Notes: a model not told the origin generated them from the letters alone. A stretch of 64,000 nt of DNA from an uncultured Pelagibacteraceae bacterium (GCA_902569405.1 CACFTX010000001.1:62001-126000); one strand, 5' to 3'. Positions 52,691-62,443 are shown, numbered from the stretch's first letter. Numbers and translations are program-made.

Positions 52691-53490
52691 TGAAAAACTT
52701 AAACCTATTAATCGTTGAAGGAAATTTAAAAGATGAAAATGAAAAATTTAAAAACTCAGGAATACAAACTCACGCTGAGAGTTTAAAAGAGAGTCTTTCT
52801 TATTTTACAAACGATTTAAATATTCAGGTGTTTAACCCATGCTCGGAAAAAAGTTTTGATAAAGTGTTATTAAATATTAAAAAATATGATGGTTTAATAT
52901 GGGGAGGTAGTAGTTTAAATATCTATAATGATTGCATTGAAATTCGTAGACAGATTTCTTTTATGAAAGAATGCTTTAAAAATATTAAAAAGATTTTAGC
53001 GATATGTTGGGGAATGCAGGTTGCTGTTACCGCTGCTGGAGGAGAGGTGAAAAAATCATCTAGGGGTGCCCATATTGGAATTGCAAATGACATTGAAATT
53101 AATGAAAATGGTTTAAATCATCCATTATATATATCAAAAAATAAAAAATTTAATTCTCCAGCTTTTAACTTTGATGAAGTCACTACATTGCCCATAGGAG
53201 CTATTAATCTTGCATCAAACAATATTAACAAAGTTCAAAGTCTTCATTTTAAATCGGGAATAAGCGATATATGGGGTTTGCAATATCATCCTGAAATTAC
53301 ATATCATAAAATGATAAGTTTAATTAAATTTAGAAAAGAAAAATTAATTAATGTTAGAAAATGTTTTAAAGATGAAGAAGAAGTTAAGAAGCATATTGAT
53401 TTTATAGAAAAAGAAATAAAATTATCAGTAAAAGAATCTAGAATGTTAGAATTAAAAAATTGGTTAAGTTATTTAAAAACTGCTGCCTAA
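52690..53490 (+). CDS. Class I glutamine amidotransferase-like protein
   Basis: A 266-residue GATase1-like protein. The nucleophile is the cysteine in KKILAICWGMQVAVTAAGGE (about residue 105), and the His-Glu pair is in WGLQYHPEITYHK (about residue 200). It resembles the amidotransferase half of GMP synthase and related free-standing proteins. A role in hydrolysing gamma-glutamyl compounds is possible given the gmaS pathway nearby (inference). It ends exactly where the stop of the convergent fhs begins. Confidence 0.8.
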   Translation: MKNLNLLIVEGNLKDENEKFKNSGIQTHAESLKESLSYFTNDLNIQVFNPCSEKSFDKVLLNIKKYDGLIWGGSSLNIYNDCIEIRRQISFMKECFKNIKKILAICWGMQVAVTAAGGEVKKSSRGAHIGIANDIEINENGLNHPLYISKNKKFNSPAFNFDEVTTLPIGAINLASNNINKVQSLHFKSGISDIWGLQYHPEITYHKMISLIKFRKEKLINVRKCFKDEEEVKKHIDFIEKEIKLSVKESRMLELKNWLSYLKTAA

Positions 53491-55176
53491 TTAAAATAAA
53501 CCCTCTACTTCGCCTTTGCTATTTATCTTAATAGAGTCTGCCGCTGGAACTCTTGGCAATCCTGGCATAGTCATTATCTCACCGCATATAACAACAATGA
53601 ACTCTGCCCCAGAAGAAAGTCTTGTTTCTCTAACAGGAAGAACGTGACCAGATGGAGCCCCTTTTAAGCTAGGATCTGTAGAAAAACTATATTGAGTTTT
53701 AGCTACACAAATTGGAAGGTTTCCATACCCTTTAGCTTCAAAATCTTTTAGCTGATTTCTAATTTTTGTATCTGCAACTACTTCACTTGCATGATAAATT
53801 TCTTTAGCAATTGTTTCAATTTTTTTAAATAATGGAATTTTATCTTCATATAAAAATTTAAATTTGCTTTCATTTTTATCACATATCTCAGCAACAGTTT
53901 TTGCAAGATCTTTTATTCCTTCGCCACCATTAGACCAGTGTGTACATAAAGATACTTTTACACCAAGTTTTTTGCAAAAATCAATTAAAGTATTTACTTC
54001 TTTATCTGTATCGGTAATAAAATGGTTTACAGCAACAGCAACTGGTAATCCAAATTTTTTAACATTATTAATATGTCTTTCTAAGTTTACTAAACCTTTT
54101 TTTAAAGATTCAACGCTTTCTTTTTTAAGATCATCTTTTTGAACTCCTCCATGCATCTTTAAAGCTCTTATAGTTGCAACAATTACAACGCAATCAGGTT
54201 TTAACCCTGACTTTCTACACTTAATATCTAAAAATTTTTCAGCACCGAGATCAGCTCCAAAACCAGCTTCTGTTACAACGTAATCAGATAATTTAAGTCC
54301 AGTTTTTGTTGCTATAACAGAGTTACAACCATGTGCTATATTAGCGAACGGGCCACCATGTATAATTGCAGGGTTATTTTCTAAAGTTTGAGTTACATTT
54401 GGTCTAATTGCATCTTTTAAAAGTACTGTCATTGGACCATGTGCATTCAAATCTTTTGCATATATTGGTTTTTTATCTCTAGTATAACCGATGGTAATAT
54501 TTCCAATTCTTTTTTCTAAATCTTTTAAATCATTTGATAAACAGAAAATAGCCATGATTTCTGAAGCTACTGTAATATCAAAGCCATCTTGTCTAGGGTA
54601 ACCGTTTGCAATACCTCCAAGGTCTACAACAATTGATCTTAATGAACGGTCATTCATGTCCATAACTCGTTTCCAAACAATTCTCCTCACATCAATATTT
54701 AATTTATTTCCCCAATAAATGTGGTTATCAATTAAAGCAGACAATAAATTATGTGCTGAAGTGATTGCATGAAAATCTCCAGTAAAATGTAAATTAATTT
54801 GTTCCATTGGAACTACTTGAGCATATCCACCACCAGCTGCCCCACCTTTCATTCCAAAAGAAGGACCTAAGCTCGGTTCTCTTAGACAAACAATTGATTT
54901 TTTTCCTATTTTATTTAAACCATCACAAAGACCAACTGAAGTTGTTGTTTTTCCTTCTCCAGCTGGAGTTGGAGTAATTGCTGTAACTAAAATTAATTTT
55001 CCATTTTTTTTATCTTTTAAGGTTTCTAAATATTCAGGTTTAATTTTTGCCATGTATCTACTGATTGGGCTATATGCCTCCGCCTTATCTGGTACATTTA
55101 TTCCATCAAGAATTTCTTGTATGGGCTTCATTTTAGCGGCTCTTGCTATTTCAATATCTGATTTAAGTTTGTTCAT
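53491..55176 (-). CDS. fhs: Formate-tetrahydrofolate ligase
   Basis: A 561-residue formyl-THF synthetase of normal length. The P-loop is [16 protein letters not shown] near residue 70; [20 protein letters not shown] and [17 protein letters not shown] follow, with [15 protein letters not shown] and the end [11 protein letters not shown]. It interconverts formate and 10-formyl-THF with ATP, either releasing energy from C1 oxidation or supplying formyl groups. It is divergent from soxB by 137 bp, a placement consistent with shared control of THF-linked C1 transfer. Confidence 0.96.
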   Translation of the reverse strand: MNKLKSDIEIARAAKMKPIQEILDGINVPDKAEAYSPISRYMAKIKPEYLETLKDKKNGKLILVTAITPTPAGEGKTTTSVGLCDGLNKIGKKSIVCLREPSLGPSFGMKGGAAGGGYAQVVPMEQINLHFTGDFHAITSAHNLLSALIDNHIYWGNKLNIDVRRIVWKRVMDMNDRSLRSIVVDLGGIANGYPRQDGFDITVASEIMAIFCLSNDLKDLEKRIGNITIGYTRDKKPIYAKDLNAHGPMTVLLKDAIRPNVTQTLENNPAIIHGGPFANIAHGCNSVIATKTGLKLSDYVVTEAGFGADLGAEKFLDIKCRKSGLKPDCVVIVATIRALKMHGGVQKDDLKKESVESLKKGLVNLERHINNVKKFGLPVAVAVNHFITDTDKEVNTLIDFCKKLGVKVSLCTHWSNGGEGIKDLAKTVAEICDKNESKFKFLYEDKIPLFKKIETIAKEIYHASEVVADTKIRNQLKDFEAKGYGNLPICVAKTQYSFSTDPSLKGAPSGHVLPVRETRLSSGAEFIVVICGEIMTMPGLPRVPAADSIKINSKGEVEGLF

Positions 55177-55313
55177 AATAACTAGCTATTTATACACGGC
55201 TAAATTCATTCGAAGCTGGATTAATATCTCTTTTTATAGATTTTTGAAAGTTCTAAAAAATATATATAAAAAAAATAAAGAACTATTTATATTTATTACT
55301 ATAAAATTTGCCT

Positions 55314-56570
55314 ATGCAAAAATACTCCGTATTTAATCTGATAAAAAATGCTTTTAAAGGTCATAAAGACTGGGAAATTGCATGGAAAGATCCTACTCCG
55401 AAATCAGAATATGATGTTGTTATAATAGGTGGCGGAGGTCATGGTTTAGCTACAGCATATTATCTTGCTAAAGAACATAATATTACAAAAGTTGCTATTA
55501 TTGAAAAAGGTTGGATAGGAGGAGGTAACGTTGGAAGAAACACTACTATAATTAGATCAAATTATATGCATGATGAAAATGGTTTGTTCAGTGAATTCGG
55601 CATGGATTTATGGAGAAATATGAGTCAGGATTTAAATTTTAACGTAATGTTTTCTCCTAGAGGAATAATTAATCTTGCACATTCCGACGCACAAATGAAT
55701 GCTTATTCTAGAAGAGGAAATTCAATGCGTTTAAACGGAATTGATGCAGTTCTATTAAACAGAGAAGAAGTCAGAAAAATTATTCCGATGGCAGATTTTT
55801 CTGAAAATGTGAGATTCCCAATATTTGGTGGACTAATGCAACCAAGCGCAGGAACAGCTAGACATGATGCAGTTGCTTGGGGGTATGCACGTCAAGCGGA
55901 TTCAATGGGAGTAGATATAATTCAAAATTGTGAAGTTATAGGGTTTGATGTTTCTAACGGTAAAATTTTAGGAATAAGAACTTCGAAAGGAGATATTAAA
56001 GCAAAAAAAATTGGTCTTTGTGTTGCCGGAAGTACAAATATTTTAGCAGAGAAATTAAATATGACATTACCTATAGAAACACATCTTTTGCAAGCATGTG
56101 TGTCAGAACCTATTAAACCAATATTAGATAATGTAGTAACGTTTGGTGCTGGACATTTTTATTGTAGTCAATCTGACAAAGGTGAAATGGTTATGGGTGG
56201 CGATCTTGATGGATATAACAGTTATGCTCAAAGAGGAAATCTTCCAACATTGCAACATGTATTAACCGAAGGAATAGCAATGTTTCCTTTTTTAAGTAAA
56301 TTAAAAATGCTTAGAACATGGGGCGGAATTATGGATATGTCTATGGATGGATCACCTATTATTGATAAAACACATATTGAAGGTTTATATTTAAATTGTG
56401 GATGGTGCTATGGAGGATTTAAAGCAACTCCTGCATCCGGTTGGACTTTTGCCCATACAATTGCTCAAGACAGACCACATAAATTAAATGAGGGCTATAG
56501 TCTAAATAGATTCAGCACTGGACATTTAATTGACGAAAAAGGTCTTGGAACAAAAACTTGGATTTCTTAA
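55314..56570 (+). CDS. soxB: Sarcosine oxidase / N-methylglutamate dehydrogenase beta subunit
   Basis: A 418-residue beta subunit starting at the ATG at 55314 (the ORF track uses a TTG two codons earlier). The FAD motif is VVIIGGGGHGLATAYYLAKEH, followed by EKGWIGGGNVGRNTTIIRSNY. Late parts are HFYCSQSDKGEMVMGGD and LNCGWCYGGFKATPASGWTFAHT. SoxB binds FAD and covalent FMN and oxidises sarcosine or N-methylglutamate. First gene of soxBDAG. Whether it serves sarcosine from glycine betaine or N-methylglutamate from methylamine is open. Confidence 0.9.
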   Translation: MQKYSVFNLIKNAFKGHKDWEIAWKDPTPKSEYDVVIIGGGGHGLATAYYLAKEHNITKVAIIEKGWIGGGNVGRNTTIIRSNYMHDENGLFSEFGMDLWRNMSQDLNFNVMFSPRGIINLAHSDAQMNAYSRRGNSMRLNGIDAVLLNREEVRKIIPMADFSENVRFPIFGGLMQPSAGTARHDAVAWGYARQADSMGVDIIQNCEVIGFDVSNGKILGIRTSKGDIKAKKIGLCVAGSTNILAEKLNMTLPIETHLLQACVSEPIKPILDNVVTFGAGHFYCSQSDKGEMVMGGDLDGYNSYAQRGNLPTLQHVLTEGIAMFPFLSKLKMLRTWGGIMDMSMDGSPIIDKTHIEGLYLNCGWCYGGFKATPASGWTFAHTIAQDRPHKLNEGYSLNRFSTGHLIDEKGLGTKTWIS

Positions 56571-56837
56571 ATGTTACATATTAAATGCCCTCACTGTGGA
56601 TTAAGATCTCAAAATGAATTTTCATATGGTGGTGATGCAACAGTTAAAAGACCAGAGTTAAACAAAGAAGTTTCAGATCAGGATTGGGATAATTTTGTTT
56701 ATTTAAGAAAAAGTCCAAGAGGAAAACATCTCGAGTTATGGCAACATATTTCAGGATGTAGACAATGGATTAAAGTTGAAAGAGACACATTAACCCACGA
56801 AATATTTACAACACTAAAAGCAAACGAAGAAATATAA
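56571..56837 (+). CDS. soxD: Sarcosine oxidase / N-methylglutamate dehydrogenase delta subunit
   Basis: An 88-residue SoxD. The N-terminal zinc-binding start MLHIKCPHCGLRSQNEFSYGGDA and the late GRKHLELW-type stretch (RGKHLELWQHISGCRQWIKVERDT) with two further cysteine/histidine residues are standard. It begins with no gap after soxB and has the normal length. It is a small structural and zinc-holding subunit of the heterotetramer. Confidence 0.95.
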   Translation: MLHIKCPHCGLRSQNEFSYGGDATVKRPELNKEVSDQDWDNFVYLRKSPRGKHLELWQHISGCRQWIKVERDTLTHEIFTTLKANEEI

Positions 56838-56839
56838 AA

Positions 56840-59836
56840 ATGTCGGAGAATTTTAGATTAGATAGAGGTGGATTAATAAATAGAAATAAAAAAATTTCAT
56901 TTACATTTAATGGAAAACAATATTTTGGCTATGAAGGCGATACATTAGCTTCTGCTCTGCTTGCTAATGGAGTTCATTTAATTGGTAGGAGTTTTAAATA
57001 TCATAGACCTAGAGGATTTTTTGGAGCGGGTGTTGATGAACCATATGCGATAGTTCAAATGAATAGAAATAATGAAGTTGATCCTAATGTAAGAGCAACT
57101 GAACAAGAGTTATTCGAGGGTTTAGAGGCAAAAAGTGTAAATTGTTGGCCAAATGTAAATTTTGATATTGGTGCAATAAACAATTTTTTAGGTAAATTTT
57201 TTCCTGCAGGTTTTTACTATAAAACTTTTATGTGGCCTAAAAGTTTTTGGTATAAGGTATACGAGCCAATTATTAGAAAAGCAGCAGGTTTTGGAACAGC
57301 TTCAATAAAACATGATAAAGAAAGATATGAACATAAATACGAATATTGTGATCTACTAATTACAGGATCTGGTCCCTCAGGCTTAGCAAGCGCTTATGCT
57401 GCAGCTCAAAATGGAGCAAAAGTAATTTTAGCTGAAGACAAATCAAGATTTGGTGGAAGTCTTCTAACCAGCGAAGTTACAATTGGAAATCAAAGCGGAC
57501 AAGAATGGGCAGAAAAAATAATATCTGAACTTAAATCAATGCCGAATGTAGTTGTTAAAAATAGATCTCAAGTTTTTGGTTATTACGATCATAACATGCT
57601 TGTTATGTCTGAGAGAATTAGCGATCATTTACCTAAAACAGAAAAATATAGTCCTAAACAGAGACTTTGGTACATCCGTGCAAAAGAAGTTATTATTTCG
57701 TCTGGATCAATAGAAAGACCTTTAGTTTTTGGAAATAATGACACTCCAGGTGTTATGCTTTCGTCAGCAGCTAAAGAGTACTTAAAAATTTATGGAGTAT
57801 TAGTTGGAAAAAAACCATTAGTATTTACAAATAATGATAGTGGGTATGAAACTGCTATAGAATTCAAAAAAAATGGAATAGATCCAATTGTATTAGATAC
57901 AAGAAAAAATTCTAATTCTGAAATTATAAAAGAAGCCAAAGACTTAAATATAAATATAAAATCTTCATATGTTGTTGTAGCAGCCAAAGGATATAAAAAA
58001 GTTAATTCCGCAGATATTGCCAAAATATCTGATGATAAAAAAAATATAAGCAACATTGAAAATATTAAATGTGATTGTATTTGTGTCTCGGGATTTTGGA
58101 CACCTACAATTCATTTAGCCTCACAATCAGGTAATAAAACTAAATTCAATAAAGAAATAGATGCATTTATTCCAAGTCAATCAAAACAAAAAGAAACAAC
58201 TCTTGGATCAGCTAATGGGATTTTTACACTAGAAGAAACATTAAAAACATCGTTTGAAAAAGGAAATGAATTATCGAAACAAATAACAAATAAAGAGAAC
58301 AAAGTTTCTGTTCCTTCTGTTGTAGAAAAAAAATCTTCTAATCATGATAAATTTTGGTGTGTACCATTACCAGAAGGTAAAAATTATAAAAGATTCCTAG
58401 ATTTTCAAAATGATGTTGCAGTCTCTGATATACAGCTCGCATTAAGAGAAGGTTATAGATCAATCGAACATGTTAAAAGATACACAACATTAGGAATGGC
58501 CACAGACCAAGGCAAGACAAGCAATCTTAATGGATTACAATTAGTTTCAGATATAGAAAATAAAGTTGTACCTCAAGTTGGTCATACTACTTTTAGACCA
58601 CCTTATTCACCCGTTTCAATAGGAGCTATTGTTGGAAGAGAAATTGGCAAACATTCAAAACCAACAAGAAAATCACCAATGCATTATTGGCACGAAAAAA
58701 ATAATGCTGTATTTGTTGATGCAGGCGTTTGGTTGCGTCCAAGATATTATAAACAAGGAAATGAAAACTTATTTGAAGCTTCAAAAAGAGAAGCAAAAAA
58801 TGTTAGACAAAACGTAGGTGTTTGTGATGTAACAACTTTAGGTAAAATTGATATCAAAGGACCTGATGCTGCTGAATTATTAAACAGAGTTTATACTAAT
58901 GCTTGGCTTAAATTACCAGTTGGTAAAGCAAGATATGGAGTAATGTTAAGAGAAGATGGAATTGTAATGGATGATGGAACAACTACAAGAATCTCAGAAA
59001 ACCATTATCATATGACAACTACTACTGCTCAAGCTGCAAACGTTTTATCTCATCTAGAATATTATTTGCAATTAGTATGGCCCGAGTTAAATGTAAATGT
59101 AGTTTCAAGTACTGAACAGTGGGCAGGTGCAGCAATAGCTGGACCAAAGTCCAGAGATGTATTGCAAAAATTATTTCCAGATTTAAATGTTTCAAATGAA
59201 GGTTTACCATTCATGGGATATATGGAGGGCAATTTATTTGGTGTTAATGCAAGAATTTTCAGAATTTCATTTTCAGGTGAACTTGCTTACGAGGTAAATG
59301 TTGAGTCTGGTAATGGTAATTTTATGTGGGAAAAAATAATTGAATTGGGTAAAGAATTTGCAATTCAACCATATGGAACCGAAGCTTTATCTACATTGAG
59401 AATAGAAATGGGACATGTTGCAGGATCAGAGTTAGATGGAAGAACAATTCCTTATGATAATGGTTTAGATGGATTAATTAGTAAAAAGAAAGATTTTATT
59501 GGAAAAAGATCTTTATATAAAAAAGCATTTATAGCAAAAGACAGACAAAGAGTGGTAGGAGTTGTTCCAATCGATAAAAAAACGAGCATCCCAGAAGGAT
59601 CTTATCTGGTTAGAGATGCAAATTTAAAATTACCAAATCCAAAACTAGGTCATATTTCAGCCTCATGTTGGAGTGTTGAATATAATAATCCTTTTTCTTT
59701 AGCTATTCTTAAAGATGGAAAAAATATGATAGGTAAAAAGTTATTTGCTTTATCTCCTTTAAAAAATAAATCGATACCTGTAGAAATTGTTTCATCACAT
59801 TATGTGGATCCAAAAGGCGAAAGGGTAAGATCATGA
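56840..59836 (+). CDS. soxA: Sarcosine oxidase / N-methylglutamate dehydrogenase alpha subunit
   Basis: A 998-residue alpha subunit of usual length and domain order: an N-terminal 2Fe-2S-ferredoxin-like fold (FTFNGKQYFGYEGDTLASALLANGV), an NAD(P)-binding oxidoreductase domain (LLITGSGPSGLASAYAAAQNGAKV near residue 172), a central region, and a GcvT-type THF-binding C-terminus (GKIDIKGPDAAELLNRVYT, IFRISFSGELAYEVNV). It passes the oxidised methyl group to THF as methylene-THF. It overlaps soxG by 4 bp. Confidence 0.95.
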   Translation: MSENFRLDRGGLINRNKKISFTFNGKQYFGYEGDTLASALLANGVHLIGRSFKYHRPRGFFGAGVDEPYAIVQMNRNNEVDPNVRATEQELFEGLEAKSVNCWPNVNFDIGAINNFLGKFFPAGFYYKTFMWPKSFWYKVYEPIIRKAAGFGTASIKHDKERYEHKYEYCDLLITGSGPSGLASAYAAAQNGAKVILAEDKSRFGGSLLTSEVTIGNQSGQEWAEKIISELKSMPNVVVKNRSQVFGYYDHNMLVMSERISDHLPKTEKYSPKQRLWYIRAKEVIISSGSIERPLVFGNNDTPGVMLSSAAKEYLKIYGVLVGKKPLVFTNNDSGYETAIEFKKNGIDPIVLDTRKNSNSEIIKEAKDLNINIKSSYVVVAAKGYKKVNSADIAKISDDKKNISNIENIKCDCICVSGFWTPTIHLASQSGNKTKFNKEIDAFIPSQSKQKETTLGSANGIFTLEETLKTSFEKGNELSKQITNKENKVSVPSVVEKKSSNHDKFWCVPLPEGKNYKRFLDFQNDVAVSDIQLALREGYRSIEHVKRYTTLGMATDQGKTSNLNGLQLVSDIENKVVPQVGHTTFRPPYSPVSIGAIVGREIGKHSKPTRKSPMHYWHEKNNAVFVDAGVWLRPRYYKQGNENLFEASKREAKNVRQNVGVCDVTTLGKIDIKGPDAAELLNRVYTNAWLKLPVGKARYGVMLREDGIVMDDGTTTRISENHYHMTTTTAQAANVLSHLEYYLQLVWPELNVNVVSSTEQWAGAAIAGPKSRDVLQKLFPDLNVSNEGLPFMGYMEGNLFGVNARIFRISFSGELAYEVNVESGNGNFMWEKIIELGKEFAIQPYGTEALSTLRIEMGHVAGSELDGRTIPYDNGLDGLISKKKDFIGKRSLYKKAFIAKDRQRVVGVVPIDKKTSIPEGSYLVRDANLKLPNPKLGHISASCWSVEYNNPFSLAILKDGKNMIGKKLFALSPLKNKSIPVEIVSSHYVDPKGERVRS

Positions 59837-60420
59837 CATTAGTATCACCACTGCAACATGTTCACAAAAAAGGCATTTTTGGAGATTGCGAAGATAATAA
59901 CGCTAAAAATTTAATTAAAATTTCCGAAGTAAAAAATTTATTAATTTTTCAGATAGTGCAATATAAAAAATCAAATATTTCTTTAAAAGATATAAAGATT
60001 GATGAGCTTAATTTAAACAACGAAGCGCCTAAAGTGACTTTTAACAATGAAACAAGAATTTTATGGATTAGCCCCAATAATTGGTTGCTAACTTCTAAAA
60101 AACAAGAATTGCGAGCAAATATAAATCAGATATTTAATGAAACTGATTTTGCAATAACTGACCTATCACACTCACGAGCGGTAATTGAATTAGAGGGAGA
60201 AAACACAAAAGAAGTGCTAAAAAAAGGTTGTCCATTTAATTTTAATGAATTAAATAAAAATACTTGCATTAACTCTGTATTTAATGGAATTACAATTACA
60301 ATTGATATGATGGATGATTCTCCAAATAAAGTAAGATTGTATGTACTTAGAAGTTTTGGAGAGTCTTTGTATCACTCCATTACTGATGCTTGCTTAGAAT
60401 TTGGTTATAAAAATATTTAA
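59833..60420 (+). CDS. soxG: Sarcosine oxidase / N-methylglutamate dehydrogenase gamma subunit
   Basis: A 195-residue SoxG, overlapping soxA by 4 bp. The family pattern is IDELNLNNEAPKVTF, then ILWISPNNWLLTS, ITDLSHSRAVIELEGE with the conserved segment KKGCPFNFNEL, and the end LRSFGESLYHSITDACLEFG. It is the fourth subunit of the heterotetrameric oxidase. It ends the operon; the next gene has its own promoter. Confidence 0.92.
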   Translation: MTLVSPLQHVHKKGIFGDCEDNNAKNLIKISEVKNLLIFQIVQYKKSNISLKDIKIDELNLNNEAPKVTFNNETRILWISPNNWLLTSKKQELRANINQIFNETDFAITDLSHSRAVIELEGENTKEVLKKGCPFNFNELNKNTCINSVFNGITITIDMMDDSPNKVRLYVLRSFGESLYHSITDACLEFGYKNI

Positions 60421-60470
60421 TTCTACTACAAGTTTAATTTTCAAAACTGTTAGCAAATTCAAAAACATTA

Positions 60471-60497
60471 TTGTCTTAAATTTTAATTCTCTATAAT
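60471..60497 (+). promoter_or_regulatory. Promoter of the small lipoprotein gene
   Basis: TTGTCT (60471-60476) and a perfect TATAAT (60492-60497) are 15 bp apart, a short spacer. A strong ribosome-binding site AGGAGG (60505-60510) follows and stands 7 nt before the TTG start. The set supports an independent transcript after soxG. Confidence 0.5.
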
Positions 60498-60517
60498 AAA
60501 AACCAGGAGGCGAATCG

Positions 60518-60886
60518 TTGAAAATAAAAAAAATAATTTTGTTTTTATTTAGTTTTATAGCTTTAAATGGCTGCGTTGAAACGACTGCGTTTTTGGGCCC
60601 CGCTATAACCATTGGTAACTCAGGTAATGTTTATCAAGCTAGTATATCTTATGCATCTAATAATATTCTTTATAAAACTACAGGTAAATCGGCAATTGAA
60701 CACGTTACTTCATTTTTAGACCCTGATAACGAGTTTGAAGGTAATTTAAACCTTATTTTAAAAGATAATGTGGAGGATGTTAAAGAAGTTTTAAAAAAGC
60801 CTAATAAAAAAATACTTCTCAAAGCTGAAAAAAAAATTGAACCTGTTTCAGAACCAATCTTAGAAGATCAATTTATACTTTTTTAA
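60518..60886 (+). CDS. Small lipoprotein with TTG start
   Basis: A 122-residue lipoprotein starting with TTG, supported by a perfect AGGAGG 7 nt upstream. The signal MKIKKIILFLFSFIALNGC puts the lipobox cysteine at residue 19. The mature part has a glycine-rich beginning (FLGPAITIGNSGNVYQ), a soluble middle and a charged C-terminal tail (LLKAEKKIEPVSEPI). No family recognised. It stands alone between soxG and the convergent acetyltransferase gene, 13 nt from the latter. Confidence 0.82.
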   Translation: MKIKKIILFLFSFIALNGCVETTAFLGPAITIGNSGNVYQASISYASNNILYKTTGKSAIEHVTSFLDPDNEFEGNLNLILKDNVEDVKEVLKKPNKKILLKAEKKIEPVSEPILEDQFILF

Positions 60887-60899
60887 TAATTTAATAGAA

Positions 60900-61361
60900 T
60901 CAATTATTAACAAATAAACTCATGTATACAGAATTAATATCTTTTTTATAGTGTGCAAAGGGTTCACATGTTTTAAATCCACACAGATTAAATAAATCCC
61001 TAGCTGGTTTAAAAAAATTACCAGCACCTGTTTCTAAACTTATTTTTTTTATATTTAGTTTTTTGGCCTCCTCTATAAGATGTTTAATAATTTTTATACC
61101 ATTTCCTTTTTTTCTAAATTTATCAGCAATTCTTATAGATTTAAATTCACCATGATCCTTATCTAAAAATTTTAGAGCGCCACATCCTATAAGCTCATTT
61201 TTTTCCCATAAGCTCCAAAATTTTATCGAGGGATCTTTTAAACCTTCTATGTTTAAAACGTGTGTACTTCCTTCAGGTGAGACTGATCTTAATTCGATAA
61301 AATGTTTATTTAATAGTTTGTCTACTTCCTTGTTATCAAAATTTCCTTCTATAGATTTCAT
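60900..61361 (-). CDS. GNAT-family N-acetyltransferase
   Basis: A 153-residue GNAT protein. LIGCGALKFLDKDHGEFKSIRIADKFRKKGNGIKIIKHLIEEAK contains the acetyl-CoA pyrophosphate loop (RKKGNGIK) and helix alpha-3; NIKKISLETGAGNFFKPARDLFNLCGFKTCEPF is the C-terminal half. The substrate is unknown; similar proteins are YafP/ElaA-like. The start overlaps the stop of the MBL gene by 4 bp, so the two are likely co-translated. Confidence 0.88.
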   Translation of the reverse strand: MKSIEGNFDNKEVDKLLNKHFIELRSVSPEGSTHVLNIEGLKDPSIKFWSLWEKNELIGCGALKFLDKDHGEFKSIRIADKFRKKGNGIKIIKHLIEEAKKLNIKKISLETGAGNFFKPARDLFNLCGFKTCEPFAHYKKDINSVYMSLFVNN

Positions 61362-62413
61362 TTTAAAATATCTTCAAGTTTTTCTATCTGTCCAATTTTA
61401 AAAATAATTGCATCATCTGGATGGTAACCGTACTGATTAGAGGAATTTTTAAATCTTTTTCCAGGTTCCATAATTGGTTCTAAAGATAAAACAACCGTTC
61501 CCCAATGCATTCCTAATACTTTTTTGCTTTTTAAATCTTGTCCTATATTAAGAGCTTCTTCAGGATTAGTGTGATAAATTGATTTATCTTTTTTAGGAGC
61601 CATAGGGTAAAAATTATATGCACCAATATTTATAAATGTTAAATCTATCGGGCCATATTTTTCGCCAAGTTCTTTATAAATACTTCCATAACCAGTATCA
61701 CATGCAAAGAAAAATTTTTTATTTTTGTACTCAATTAAGAAACTCCCCCATAAGGTTTTGTTAGTATCCCAAAGACTTCTTTTTGACCAGTGCACTGCAG
61801 GTACAAATGTTATTTTTACATCATTAACTTTTATTTTATCATACCAGTCTAGTTCTTTAACATCATTAAAGCCATTTCTTGTAAAGTATTTTCCAAGTTT
61901 TAAAGCAGTAGCAACTTTAGCTTTTTTATATGGAAATCTTTGTATTGTTCTTGTGCTAAGATGATCATAATGATTGTGTGTCAAAAGAAACAAATCAATA
62001 TTAGGCAACTCATTTAAATTTATAGCTGGATCAACAAATCTTTTAGGACCAAATACCAATGGTCCCATATTCTTCTCAAAGACTGGGTCAGTAATGATAG
62101 TTGTATTTCCTAATTTTATCAAAAATGTTGCATGACCAATCCATAGTATATAATCATTGTTTTTATTTTCTTGCAGAGATTTTATTACTTCATTTTTTTC
62201 AATCACATGATCTTGGGGAATAGTCATGTCTAGTTTCTTTTTCTCTTTGTTAAATATTTTGTAACTCCAATTAAATTTCATATCTCTTACTGGAGATCCT
62301 TCTGGATTTCTGAATGTGCCATCTTTTAAATGATGATAAGGTTTATTTTCCATAGAATTTATAATTGTACTGTAATTTGTTAGTATAAATATTATTATTA
62401 TAATTTTTGGCAC
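61358..62413 (-). CDS. MBL-fold metallohydrolase (NAPE-PLD-like)
   Basis: A 351-residue metallo-beta-lactamase-fold protein with an N-terminal hydrophobic signal (IIIIFILTNYSTII). Visible motifs are ILWIGHATFLIKLGNTTIITDPVF, LFLLTHNHYDHLSTRT (metal site), TFVPAVHWSKRSLWD, FFACDTGYGSIYKELGE and KKVLGMHWGTVVLS. It resembles RomA / N-acyl-phosphatidylethanolamine phospholipase D-like hydrolases. A phospholipid or other phosphodiester substrate is likely, but this is inference. It lies 30 nt after purK on the same strand. Confidence 0.85.
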   Translation of the reverse strand: MPKIIIIIFILTNYSTIINSMENKPYHHLKDGTFRNPEGSPVRDMKFNWSYKIFNKEKKKLDMTIPQDHVIEKNEVIKSLQENKNNDYILWIGHATFLIKLGNTTIITDPVFEKNMGPLVFGPKRFVDPAINLNELPNIDLFLLTHNHYDHLSTRTIQRFPYKKAKVATALKLGKYFTRNGFNDVKELDWYDKIKVNDVKITFVPAVHWSKRSLWDTNKTLWGSFLIEYKNKKFFFACDTGYGSIYKELGEKYGPIDLTFINIGAYNFYPMAPKKDKSIYHTNPEEALNIGQDLKSKKVLGMHWGTVVLSLEPIMEPGKRFKNSSNQYGYHPDDAIIFKIGQIEKLEDILK

Positions 62414-62443
62414 ATGACTAATTACAAAATCTAGGATTGTATT

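Noticed and set aside
55177-55313. Inverted AGTTCT/AGAACT near the soxB start as an operator
   Set aside because: Six-base arms separated by about 25 nt of A/T are too weak in this composition to call.
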